Below are positions 1-10,605 of a DNA stretch of 64,000 nucleotides, piece after piece. The notes under the pieces were generated by a model that was not told the origin of the DNA, searched no databases, and was given only the letters and a program-made list of their open reading frames with translations. A program made the translations under genes and the position numbers. This DNA is from Chrysomallon squamiferum. Its lineage: Eukaryota > Mollusca > Gastropoda > Neomphalida > Peltospiridae. The stretch spans positions 23,182,476 through 23,246,475 of the forward strand of contig CM022672.1 of assembly GCA_012295275.1 (NCBI GenBank), written 5' to 3'. Every line of letters begins with the position of its first letter. Within the stretch, counting starts at the first letter, position 1.

Positions 1-605
1 CTTTTAAAATACGCCTTATTTGAAAAGACTTCTCTAACTACCGTCTCAAATAAAACGTCAACATACAATCACTTCAGACTTATCGTAACACCATCTGTAC
101 CAGCTTTATCTTGTAGTACCGAAGTTTCCTTAAGTGCTATTGTCTTGTACATGAAGTACTATAGCGTGAAAGGTTGTTATAGGGTCTGAAATTTGAGGCT
201 ATAATTTTCGGGTGATTCCGCCATCAGATGTCATGTGCATTGTCATCTAATCGGTCTTGGGTGTCTGGATCATTCAGACTGACGGTTGCTTATTGTACTG
301 AATACAGAGCCCAGTCGCGATGGACAGTAAGTAGTAACTAGATGGGAGTGGCCACGAATCCTACTGATTACGACGTCAAGTTGAAAATGTGTCGTATAAA
401 GTCAAATAAAGCAACGAATCTTTCTTTCAGCATTTCTTATTTTAATAAAATATCTTCTGTTCTATAGTTTTATCATTCCAGATTTAGCGTGAAAGATGTA
501 ATAATTCTGGTCTCAAGGCTTTTTTTTTCTTTTTTCTTTTTTTTCCCTTCTTTTTAGCCCCCGTGTCTAAATCTAACTAATAAATCAGTTCGGAAACATT
601 TATAA
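1..605. other. intergenic, no gene seen
   Basis: AT-rich sequence with a somewhat more balanced stretch around 180-420. No open frame with coding character, no splice-flanked exon and none of the GRP-family promoter elements were recognised. Poly-T runs occur near 520-550. Confidence 0.5.
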
Positions 606-609
606 CACT

Positions 610-610
610 A

Positions 611-697
<87 letters not shown>

Positions 698-705
698 CCC
701 TCTTC
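610..705. repeat. CT microsatellite
   Basis: Nearly pure CT dinucleotide tract decaying into CCTCTCCC at its right end. It is one of seven CT/GA tracts in the window and gives only SLSLS/RERER pseudo-frames. Confidence 0.95.
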
Positions 706-879
706 TCAAAACACCCTTCTTTATTTGTTAAACATTAATTTAATAAATAAAAAAAAAAGAAAGAAAAAAAAATGAACTTATTTTAGGACACAATTCCGCA
801 TGGAGTTGGATTTCACGGCTGGCAGTAAAATGTCTGGAATAACGTAATCTATCATCTTGGTACCTTTGTTTCAGGCACT

Positions 880-950
880 AATCACCGCTTGTATATAAAA
901 CTCGTTCAGAATTCTCATCCTTCAGCTGTCAGTTAGTTAAAGATATTTAA
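880..950 (+). promoter_or_regulatory. weak TATA-like site with GRP exon-1-like text
   Basis: A TATATAAAA run is followed by CTTCAGCTG and then GTTAAAG, faintly like the end of GRP exon 1 (CTTCAGCTGACA, then CTGAAAG and GTAAG). There is no GT after AAAG here, and the GGAA core and ATCAATC text of real family promoters are missing. It could be a decayed exon 1 or chance. Confidence 0.15.
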
Positions 951-959
951 AGAAATGGC

Positions 960-1890
960 GGAAAGTTTCAACATATTTTGTAGCTGTAGATTGAATGAAA
1001 CGTATAGATTTGTTTTTTTTCTTTTAAACTGAAAGGATAAGCTGTTAAGAATAAAAAGTCTGCAAAGAACAATCTTTCAACGAAAACAGTTACCATCTGC
1101 ACATAGAAAACAAAGCAAGAACAACAAAAAAACACCCACAACAGTAAACAAAGAAAAAAACAACAACAACAAAAACCACAACAAATACATCACCCCTACC
1201 CCCCAAAAAAACCCCATAAAGAACAGTCAAAACCAAAAGGTGGAACCAGAACCACAGTCCACACAAAAAAATACACACAAAACCCCACAAAAGAACCAAA
1301 TAAACAAACAAAAAAATAAATAAATAAAGAAAAAAAAAAAAACAGGAGGATGATAATGTAAAAAGAAAGAAGGAAGCAAAATCAACAAACGAAACAAATA
1401 AAGTCCAATGTGAAATAACGTTATTTCTATTATTATTATTATAAATACTGATGTTGTTATAATTTTTTTTTAAATGGAAAACAAAATTTTTCTTTTACTG
1501 GAAGCTTATTATAAAGCCGTTTGAATGTTGAGTACAGTACAATTTACAGAAGTAAGAAAAAGGGAAACAATTTCTATTTAAGGCGGGCAGAGTTGCCTCT
1601 CATCCGTTGAGAATTAAAATTAAAGCACACTGAAAAGTAAACTCTGTATCCAGGAAGGGCAAACATTTTAAAACAGAGACCGGATGGATCTGATAGGAAG
1701 AGCACGAGGGCCAGAATATGAAATAAGAACAAAACAGAGATTTCAAAACGTTTATTTTATGTAAACAGTCATTTTTTTAACTGATGCGGTCACTATTGAT
1801 TCGAGACGCCTTAAATTTTAAACTTGAGTGCGACTTGAATAAAAAAAAACAGCTGTGTCATTGAATTTATTTCACTGACTTTTATTTTGC
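960..1890. other. intergenic, low complexity
   Basis: A-rich sequence with CAA/AAC-type runs between about 1100 and 1400. The open frames are short and are produced by poly-purine composition. No gene is supported. Confidence 0.5.
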
Positions 1891-1972
1891 TGTCTCACGG
1901 GCTGGATTGCAATGTTAACTATGAACAGTTTGGCGGGCCCGAGCCCCGGAGTTTCCCCGTCCCTGCTCTATA
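1890..1972. mobile_element. possible terminus of an old DNA transposon
   Basis: A GC-rich island (GGCGGGCCCGAGCCCCGG, then CCCCGTCCCTGCTC) stands out in AT-rich surroundings. Read on the minus strand it begins GAGCAGGGACGGG and has GGGCCCGCC, which resembles hAT-type ends seen in many animals. No second end or target duplication was found, so this is tentative. Confidence 0.2.
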
Positions 1973-2035
1973 TAAAGATATTTAATGAAAAGTAGTTTGG
2001 TATAATTAAACTATTATTACAACTACAGTTACATA

Positions 2036-2315
2036 TACTACTACTACTACTAGTACTGCTACTACTACTACTACAACACTACTACTACTAATAATAATCA
2101 TCATGACGATGATTCATGATGACAATTATGATAATGATGATGATGATGACGATGATAATAGTTATAATTGCTGGTACAATCCCAGAACTGAAGAAACTAT
2201 ATCAATTATTTATCATTAACTATTTATTTAAAAATATACAGAAAGACTCCAACTATTTTTTAATGTACTGAATAATACACACTATCTAATAAAATGAAAA
2301 AAACAAACAAGGCTT

Positions 2316-2359
<44 letters not shown>

Positions 2360-2361
2360 CA
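2036..2361. repeat. trinucleotide repeat cluster (ACT, GAT, AAT)
   Basis: ACT/CTA repeats (about 2036-2085), then AATAAT/GATGAT text to about 2165, then a separate pure AAT tract (about 2317-2361). No coding content. Confidence 0.85.
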
Positions 2362-5330
2362 AAGAAGAAGAACAGCAAAAAGAATAACAAACAAACATTT
2401 TCTTTTTATATATATAAAAAAGGAATTAAATAAAAGGAAAAGAAAACAGAAACATTAGATTATAAAAATGAAGTAAATGAAATAAATAACTTATGACAAT
2501 TATATCTTGTAATAACATAAGACTTTAGGAGTCACGGACGTCATAAAATCTGCCTAATCGTGAATCCTTTAAAACGACATCATTATATTACTAGGATAAA
2601 AATATTACCGTTAGATGGCACAAATAAAACGGACCTTCAACCCACTCTCCCAAAAAAGAAAGAAACAAAGAAAAACAAATATCAAGACAATGTGAAAACA
2701 ACAAACATACAAAACACCCCCCCAAAAAAAACAACAACAACAACAATCAAACAAAGAAAAAAAAAAAAAAAAAAAACAAAAGATGATCCATTCCAGTATT
2801 AAACGCTGTTTTAAATTTAATTAACGTTACCTTTTCTCGGTCACAGATGAGATTTTAATAAATATATCTTATCCATCTGTATGAACTTATTAAATACTTT
2901 CGAGAGAGTAATGATACCTGCAGTTGGAATGAGACACTCAGTTTCTGTACTGTTGAGCCAGAACTGTCTTATTTACATCTAACCTTCAAAATTCAGCTTC
3001 TCGATTATTCGTATACTATCCTGTCGATACACTAATAAAATTGGTTTAATAATATCACTTGTTCCTTTTGATATCTGGTGATAATAAAATTTTAAAGTAT
3101 TAAAAGGCATATAAAAGTTAGTCATTAACGCCACATAAACTAATACTTTTATTATAGGTAATGAAATGTATCATTTTAAACTTTTATGATAACAGATCAC
3201 TTCCTCTAATAGACACAGTAAAATATTTTTACATTCAAAAAATAAAATGATGTATTTTCTTCGAACCGATTTTCAATATCAGTTAAACACGCAGATATCA
3301 TCAATATTCGTGTTTGAAGAAATCTGATAAATATTTTGACATAAATATTTCTTTATTTTTGATTCACTTAACTTATAATAAAAATAAAATAAATAAACCC
3401 ACAACAAACTAAACGTCTGTTTATGCATTTATCTATATTATCCGTCCGTCTAACTAGCTGAACATTTCTAATGGTATGTTAATGTCTCTCGTTCTTTTCT
3501 TCTTTTTATTTATTAATTTAAAAATACAACTTTTTTTTTTTTTTTTAATTGAATTTTTGCTTTGATTCACCACAGAAAATACAATACAATATGTTACAAC
3601 TAATTCGTGTTAATGTAAGAAAATATAAAAGGAAGATAATGTCTTAATTTTCAGTAGTAGTAAATATTTGTCATATAAACACAAACTGTATGTTTTCATG
3701 AATATTTGTTATATATGTAATACATTTTTCTGAAAGGGATTTGTACATTTCAGCGATTTTGTTGTTTTGTAGGCTGACCCCAAAACCAATAATAGTAAAA
3801 CTTTATATTATAAACAATTACTCAAAATAGAGGCAATGTCTTTGTTCAAACACATATTTTTAATACACGATATATAGCTTACAGAACGATTTAAGATTAA
3901 TTGCTGTTAAGCCATTATTTTTGATAATAATTAATATTTTTCTAGCTATTTTATCGTGCATTTTATTCTCTAATGAACTGAAAAAATCGGTGTCTAATTT
4001 TTTTACAGAAACAATTTGTTGGATTTTGCCGTGAAGAAAAACGATAAACAAATTTCGATAAGACTAATCTTTTGTTTACAATAATTTTTTCTAGAGATGA
4101 CAAACAACGATTTAATTATTGTTCAACGAGCCTTTTAACCTCATTCAGCTCTGCATTATAATATAATCTTTGTATTTGATAAATATTAGTGGAAAAGCGT
4201 ACCCTATATATTATTAATCCTATAGTCCATTTTAAATTATGCTTTGAACACATTACATTAGTTTTCTGTTATTATTATGGTCTTTATCTAATTTTACTAT
4301 TTTAGTTTTTCTTTAACGTACTAACATTGTAACAAGATAATTAGTAAGATATTCGAATATTTCCATAGAAGTTGCGAGAGTTTTGTCACACCACTCTAAT
4401 AATAATAGTGTCCGTCGGCAAAATGTGAACTCTTAATTTCATTGCGGTTTATCTCAGTCTGGTGTTATTTCTTACCAAAATTCCAAGAATCTCAACACCA
4501 TAAAATAAAAACACAGGGTGATATATATCCTCTCCCATTTAAAGCGTTCAGTGATATCATTCAGACATTTTTCATATTCGCTATAAAACGTCGATATCCA
4601 TCTTTGATTTGAGACCTTAAATTTAAAATAAGCAAAACGTTTGTTATTTAAGACTTAATTTGTGTGTATATGTAATGTAATATATCATATAAAACTTTAA
4701 TATTATTACCTATTAAATTCAAGGCTCCACTGAATATACAGGATACATTTCTAATTTTCTCTGAAGATGAATCCAGTTGTTTAAAAAAAATGCTTGGATA
4801 TCTTTATCGTTTGGAATCGATGTATGTTAATAAGAGTGAATCGCTGTTTGTTTAATGATATATCTATTGCTAATAAATTACCATCAATATACTCTTACTT
4901 GATTGTGCACAGTAAAATGAGTTATTGTGTCATTAAGAAAAAAACCTGCCACATCCCTTAATTACTTTTATATGAACTGTTTAGACTTAAGTATTTGCTC
5001 CGCGACCAATAACTTTATTAAGTTATATAATTAAATAAGTTTTATATCACAAGGTAAAATATCTGCTCTGTTAATGAATTTATGGAAATATAATCTATAT
5101 CAAATTCTGTATCCTGTTTTCTGTAAAATATTATAAAAAAAAATAAAATTGTACGTGAAGTGTGCCCATGTGAGCATAAATTTGTTTACTGCTACAATAG
5201 CTAGCTATACAATTCTACACAATCAAATGCTTCTCCCAGGAATTCACGAGGATCGACTTTTGTTTTGACCTTTTCTACTTTAAAAACAAAACACACAAAA
5301 AAACAAAAAAAACAAACAACAACAACAACA

Positions 5331-5389
<59 letters not shown>

Positions 5390-6100
5390 TAAAAATAAAA
5401 TAAAATAAATTAAAAGAAAATCCCCCACCGAAAAAATGTCTTCACTGATCCTTTAATTTACGTCAGTGATAAAGAACTTGATTTTGTTTTGGAATTTGGG
5501 GTTTAAATTTTAACAATGATTGGTCTCGTTGTTTGTTGTGTTTTTGTTTCTTGTCCTTGGTTAGTTTTAGATCGCTTGTGGTCTGCTTACCAGAATGTTT
5601 TCCTCCAAGTGTATAACGTTCTTTTTCTGCTTTTTCAAAACTAGTGTCACGTGAAAGATTATTTTTAGTGTTTTTCTGGCCAGAGAACGTTTTCAGCAAA
5701 ATTGTTTAGGTTTTAAATGGCTATAAAATAAATATTCCAGATTCGTTTCATGTTAGTTAAAACTACCAAGTGAAGTTTTCATGTGAACAATGTTGGGGTT
5801 TGGGGTTATCAGTTAATTAATAAACTTGCAGTCTTAATTTGAAACTTACTGGATCTTAATGATCTTACGACTCTATTGCTGAATTCAAACGCATTCTCTT
5901 AAAATTCTGTGCAATTTGCGGTTCTAAGTAAAAACATGTAAAACCAACCATCTGGATGACCTCTGACCTCTCTTTCTTCCCTCTTTTTAACATAACTTTT
6001 TATTAACTGTTATTTTTTCGAACACATCTATTTTTTATTTATATTTAGATCCATATTTTATGTTCAGGAATATATTTTCTGGTTAGTCAGACTTTCTCTG
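2362..6100. other. long AT-rich intergenic stretch
   Basis: Nothing recognisable as a gene. There are poly-A/poly-T tracts (2758-2776, 3532-3547), an AAT tract at about 5324-5385, and many short frames made by poly-K, poly-L or poly-N composition. No GRP-type exon, promoter or transposon end was seen. Confidence 0.5.
5314..5405. repeat. CAA/AAT repeat tract
   Basis: A CAACAA run passes into a long AATAAT tract and then AAAAT repeats. Frames across it are poly-leucine or poly-asparagine artefacts. Confidence 0.9.
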
Positions 6101-6101
6101 T

Positions 6102-6520
6102 CATACACAAACGTATATACAGGCACACATACTCTATGAATCTTTTCACTGAGTATTAAAACTGTTACAGTTTAATTTTATAATACATGTTCATCTGGAG
6201 ATCAGAATTTATGCTTCTGTATTCTTTAATTGTCTGTGTGTCTGTCTGACTGTCTGTCTGTATGTATGTATGTATGTGTGTCTATAAAGACTTGTGCGTG
6301 TTTGTGTATATGTTTTATATTATAAGATTAAAATGTTACTCGATGAATGGCAAAAGCAAAAACATAAATAAACAAACGGATACACAAATTTGATAAACGA
6401 CACACACGAATAATAACACAACAACGAAAATAGCAAATATATAAAATTAAATTGTGACAGTTTTAATACTCATAGAAGAGATTCATAGTGTATGTGTGCG
6501 TGTATATACGTCTGTGTATG
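6102..6520. repeat. imperfect inverted repeat (fold-back element)
   Basis: The left arm, about 6102-6186, is matched in reverse complement by the right arm, about 6437-6520. Shared text includes CAGTTTTAATACTCA, GATTCATAG and GTATATACG. The arms are about 85 bp and the spacer about 250 bp with a TGTC/TGTA microsatellite (6232-6280). This resembles a fold-back element or an inverted duplication; no target duplication was identified. Confidence 0.6.
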
Positions 6521-6917
6521 TTTTTATGGTAAATAGTGTATTAAAACTGGAAAAAACAAAACATGCACGCAGATACCAATATTCATATTAATATTTTAAA
6601 TGATGTTTATTTATTTTTGATTCCAAAATTTCTTTTACTTCTATTCATAAACATAACACTACAGAACACAAACAAACACATAAAGAGGAACAAAAACAAA
6701 CTGTTTACAAGTTGGTTAATTTTTATTGAAATTTTCTTCTATAAAACTATTTTTTTATAGCTATCTGCCTTCTATGTATGTGTCTTGCTGTCTGTTTATT
6801 TCGATTTATTTTTTCTGCGTCTGTCTATTAATCTATTTCTCTTTTCTCTGTTTCTTCTAGATATCACTCTTTAATTTTATTAATTTCTAACTTTAAATTT
6901 TTGTTTATAATAAAATT

Positions 6918-7035
6918 TTAAAAGGCCTCTAGCTCCATATTTACTGTTAAAGAACAAGCAATATTTTTATTTTTTGATCAATCACATTAATAAACAAGCA
7001 ATAAAGAGACTATGTTATGACGAAATTTGTCCCCC
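6918..7035 (+). promoter_or_regulatory. distal conserved upstream block of GRP-A
   Basis: This block starts with AAAGGCCTCTAGCT and ends with ACGAAATTTGTC. Homologous blocks sit 276-294 bp upstream of the TATA box in D, E, F, G and H. Here the distance to the first TATA box is about 360 bp. It may be regulatory or simply part of the ancestral duplicated unit. Confidence 0.45.
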
Positions 7036-7240
7036 AAAAGTACCTATTCATTTTAACTGCTTGGGGATACAAAAGTTTTTTTTTATAAAAAATAAAAAAG
7101 AATAGGACTAAATTTACATAATCTGAATGAAAAAGAAAGAGAGAAAAACTCAAAAACAGTAAATAAAAAAAAAGAGTAAAAAATACAAAGAAAAAAAAAA
7201 AAAAAAAAAAAAAAAGGTTAAAACGTTTATTATATTTTAG

Positions 7241-7358
7241 AACCGGAAAAATGATCAATCAATCCATTTCACTCTTTCCTTATAAAACAGGCTGTTCATT
7301 TCAGCTCGACATTTTACCTTTTCCAAGTACCTTAACTTCAGCTGACAGCAACTGAAAG
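7241..7358 (+). promoter_or_regulatory. GRP-A promoter copy 1 and non-coding exon 1
   Basis: AACCGGAAAA at 7241 is followed by ATCAATC repeats and TATAAAA at 7281. Transcription should begin near 7305-7312, in the family text TTTCAGCTCGACATTTTACC. The exon ends in ACTGAAAG at 7358, followed by donor GTAAG. GGAA to TATA is 36 bases. The exon has no ATG and is 5' UTR. Confidence 0.75.
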
Positions 7359-7674
7359 GTAAGAAAGAAAATGAAACATTCTGAATATTTATAATTATAA
7401 GTCAAATACTTTTTATTATATAACATTATGTTTGATCATAGTTTCTCTAAATATTCTATTACTGATCAGTCGCTCTGTTCAAGTTTTAACTGCTTGGGGA
7501 TACAACAGTTTTTTAATAAAGAATAAAAAAGAATAGGACTAAATTTACATAATCTGAACGAAAAAGAAAGAGAGAAAAAATTAAAAACAATAAATAAAAA
7601 AAATAGTAACAAAATACAAAGAAAAAAATCAAACCAAAAAAAAAATCAAGGTTAAAACGTTTATTATATTTTAG

Positions 7675-7799
7675 AACCGGAAAAATGATCAATCAATCCA
7701 TCAATCTTTTCACTCTTTCCTTATAAAACAGGCTGTTCCGTTCAGCTCGACATTTTACCTTTTCCAACTACCTTAACTTCAGCTGACAGCAACTGAAAG
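7675..7799 (+). promoter_or_regulatory. GRP-A promoter copy 2 and non-coding exon 1
   Basis: A second copy: AACCGG at 7675, TATAAAA at 7722, exon end AACTGAAAG at 7799, donor GTAAG. The GGAA-to-TATA distance is 43 bases because of a short ATCAATC-type insertion, the only family promoter outside 34-36. It may be an alternative first exon for GRP-A. Confidence 0.72.
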
Positions 7800-8099
7800 G
7801 TAAGAAAGAAAATGAAACATTTTGAATATTTATAATTATAAGTCAAATACTTTTTATTATATAACATTATGTTTGATCATAGTTTCTCTAAATATTCTAT
7901 TTCTGATCATTCGCTCTGTTCAAGTTTTTTAAAGTTTTGATTTCTTTTTATCTCTCGCTTTGACACGAAACCTTAATGCAGGAAAGGTTAATCACAAATC
8001 TTTATGAAAGAAACTTGTTTGTCTCTCTCTGACGGGTTGTTACTGATTTTTTCTTTCGTTGAGGTTTCGTTTTTCCTCTTTCGTTTTTGTTACTTATAT

Positions 8100-8102
<3 letters not shown>

Positions 8103-8188
<86 letters not shown>
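8103..8188. repeat. CT microsatellite in GRP-A intron 1
   Basis: Pure CT tract between the two first exons and coding exon 2 of GRP-A. A similar tract lies in intron 1 of GRP-H. Frames across it on both strands are artefacts. Confidence 0.95.
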
Positions 8189-8199
8189 AAAGCATACCG

Positions 8200-9135
8200 A
8201 CTTATTAATAATATTTCACTAGAGTTTAGTTCCTCTGTCTTCTCGTTAACCCACAGATAGTTCGATTTATAAATATCTATGAAGTTTTGGCCGCCACACA
8301 GTTTGAATTCTTTAATATAAAATGAAAGTTTGTGAATCATGAGATAGCAGTAAATAAGAAAACGGGGAATCGTTTATTTGTTTAAATACTGCAATTTGTA
8401 TGAAAATAAAATAAAGTGTTATATCAACTTTATTGAAATGTCTTATTAATTAGCTGTAAATTATTACATTTTATATGAATGTTGGTTAGATTTGGAAACA
8501 ACAAACATATTAAAAAATAAAAATTGAAAGAACAGAGAAATCAACAAAGAAACACACAATACATTTTTTTATGAAAAATTACATATAAAAAAGGAACAGA
8601 TAAATTTGAATATAACATAAATTAGGAAATAGTAATTTGAAAATCGTTATTGAAAATCCTAAAAGACAAAAACCTGCATAAATTAAAATAAAATAAAATA
8701 AAATAATAATAATAATAAAACTAAAAACAGCTAACTAAATATACATAATTTGTTTTATACAGAATGAAACTTTTTTAAGCATTTCATTTTGTTGACGCTA
8801 TTTTTTCTATGCATAGCCATTGGCGATAACTGTTATTTATTACTCTTTTTAGTAAAGCAAGAAAAATGTTATAATTTTGTATAAAACTGAATCTTTTCAA
8901 TATATTTAATTTAATTCATTTGCCAGTAAATTAGTCAATATTTAACAGCACACCACTGCTTTATCAAATACAGAATTTAATATATTTTTCATGAGCAATT
9001 GCCTAAGCGCAGAGCAATAAAACATTAATAAATTCATTGGTTATCGACTGAAACCTCAAAATTACAAATTATGACGATAAACAGCATAAATTTTAAAACC
9101 TAACTTGAAATTCGTATCATATTTTATCACTTCAG
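8200..9135 (+). other. GRP-A intron 1, distal part
   Basis: AT-rich, with an AAATA/AAT run near 8690-8720. The last part shares the text AAATTACAAATTATGA with the conserved region that precedes exon 2 in B-G. The intron ends in the acceptor ATCACTTCAG at 9135. No other feature was seen. Confidence 0.6.
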
Positions 9136-9146
9136 TCATCAAGGTG

Positions 9147-9989
9147 ATGTCAGTGATACTCTTTACACTGGCTTGGCTTTCTGCCACAACGAGTGGCCAA
9201 CCATTTTCCTATTATAGTCCTTTTGGTCAAATTACTTACGGTTACCCAGGCTACGGATCTGTAGTTGGACTAGGACCTGGACTTGGGCTGGGACCTCTAC
9301 TGGCTCCTCAATTTGGAGTGGCAGCTAGTGGAGCTGGAGTTGGGGCTGGAATAGCGTCTTCAGTTGGAGCTGGACCTGCATTAGCACCTGTATTTGGACT
9401 TGGACTAGGATCTGGACTTGGGCTCGGATCTCTGTTGGGTCCTGGATTTGGAGCAGGCATTGGACTGAGACCTGGATTTGGGATCGGACCTAGTGCTCTT
9501 GCAGCTGGAGCAGCAGCCGGTGCAGCTGGAGCAGCAGCTAGTCAAGCATCTGGAGCAGCTGGAGCAGCAGCTAGTCAAGCAGCTGGAGCAGCAGTTAGTC
9601 AAGCAGCTGGAGCAGCTGGAGCAGCAGCTAGTGCTGCTAGTGCAGCTAGAGCTGCACCTCTTCTTGGACCCGGTCTTGGACTCGGACCAGTATTTGGGCT
9701 GGGCCCTGGACTTGGGTTCGGATCTGGACTTGGATTCGGATCTGGACTTGGATTAGGATCTGGACTTGGACTCGGATCTGGACTTGGATTAGGATCTGGA
9801 CTTGGATTCGGATCTGGACTTGGATTAGGATCTGGACTTGGACTCGGATCTGGACTTGGATTCGGATCTGGACTTGGGTTCGGATCTGGACTTGGATTAG
9901 GATCTGGATTTGGACTCGATCTGGACTTGGATTCGGATCTGGACTTGGACTTGGGTTCGGATCTGGACTTGGGTTCGGAGCAGGACTAG
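9147..9989 (+). CDS. GRP-A, secreted Gly/Ala-rich silk-like protein, frameshifted
   Basis: 280 aa as read. The start is the ATG 11 bases after the acceptor; paralogues have ATGATG here, while A has GTGATG. Residues 1-18 form a signal peptide (MSVILFTLAWLSATTSGQ), followed by a Tyr/Pro/Phe-rich segment with YGYPGYG. Then come Gly-Leu-rich repeats, an Ala-rich block at about residues 115-170 (GAAASQAAGAA type) and GSGLGL hexapeptide repeats. One base is missing near 9917 (CTCGATCT where neighbours have CTCGGATCT). The frame then reads acidic DLDSDL repeats to a TGA at 9987-9989. The parent repeat continues in the other frame to 10270. Either a real disabling mutation, a variant with an acidic tail, or an assembly error. 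Confidence 0.7.
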   Translation: MSVILFTLAWLSATTSGQPFSYYSPFGQITYGYPGYGSVVGLGPGLGLGPLLAPQFGVAASGAGVGAGIASSVGAGPALAPVFGLGLGSGLGLGSLLGPGFGAGIGLRPGFGIGPSALAAGAAAGAAGAAASQASGAAGAAASQAAGAAVSQAAGAAGAAASAASAARAAPLLGPGLGLGPVFGLGPGLGFGSGLGFGSGLGLGSGLGLGSGLGLGSGLGFGSGLGLGSGLGLGSGLGFGSGLGFGSGLGLGSGFGLDLDLDSDLDLDLGSDLDLGSEQD

Positions 9990-10297
9990 GACTCGGATCT
10001 GGACATGGATTAGGATCTGGACTTGGTTTCGGAGCTGGACTTGGATTAGGATCTGGACATGGATTAGGATCTGGACTTGGTTTCGGAGCTGGACTTGGAC
10101 TCGGATCTGGACTTGGATTAGGATCTGGACTTGGTTTCGGAGCTGGACTTGGACTCGGACCTGGACTTGGATTAGGATCTGGACTTGGATTCGGATCTGG
10201 ACTTGGATTAGGATCTGGACTTGGACTCGGATCTCTATTTGGTTTTGGATCTCTACTAGGAGCTGGTTAACCAGTTGTCTTGGGATAGTACTGAAAG
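9918..10297 (+). pseudogene. GRP-A repeat tail displaced by the frameshift
   Basis: Past the missing base, GLGLGS/GLGFGA repeats stay open in the shifted frame up to GCT GGT TAA (10268-10270). The family's usual ending GTC TTG GGA TAG follows at 10286-10288, so there is also a premature TAA, costing only the last few residues. Exon 2 ends at 10297 in CTGAAAG, before donor GTATC. Confidence 0.65.
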
Positions 10298-10508
10298 GTA
10301 TCAATATAAAATTATGTTTCTTACGTTATCTGTCTCTGTTTATATAACTACTAATTAAGTGCTACGTATTTGTAGGCATGTTTGAATGTCTGTGTTTGTC
10401 TGTGTATAATTATGCATGCATCTGTGATTCTATGTGTATGTTTGTACATGTGTATATAAATTTCATTTATTTTCGGTAATTTTTATATACTCTATTTTTA
10501 TTTATCAG

Positions 10509-10605
10509 ACAAAGGCAGTGGAGAAAAAAGTTCCTGAAATAAGAATAACTGATCCCGTTCAACAGATATATTGTCGAAATAAAATATAGTGCTACTAAAG
10601 TAATA
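10509..10605 (+). terminator. GRP-A 3' UTR exon and poly(A) signal
   Basis: Acceptor TTTATCAG ends at 10508. The exon contains the family text CCTGAAATAAGAATAACTGA and AATAAA at 10578-10583, followed by TATAGTGCTACTAAAG and a TGTGTTATTTT downstream region. Cleavage is expected shortly after 10600. Intron 2 is 211 bp. Confidence 0.75.

Larger units (their letters stand above)
7051..7924 (+). repeat. tandem duplication of the GRP-A promoter and exon 1
   Basis: Unit 1 (7051-7483) and unit 2 (7484-about 7924) both begin TTTTAACTGCTTGGGGA and both carry promoter, exon 1 and the start of intron 1. The sequences are nearly identical, with small indels. Unit 2 has extra ATCAATC-like text between GGAA and TATA. 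Confidence 0.85.

Noticed and set aside
8002-8340. RERERE and SLSLSL frames across CT/GA tracts (also 12088-12333, 57827-58190, 48830-49246)
   Set aside because: They are translations of dinucleotide microsatellites, open in every frame by construction.
9910-10347. WTWIRIW-type 145-aa frame in GRP-A
   Set aside because: Third frame of the same 18-base repeat; no signal peptide and no start context.
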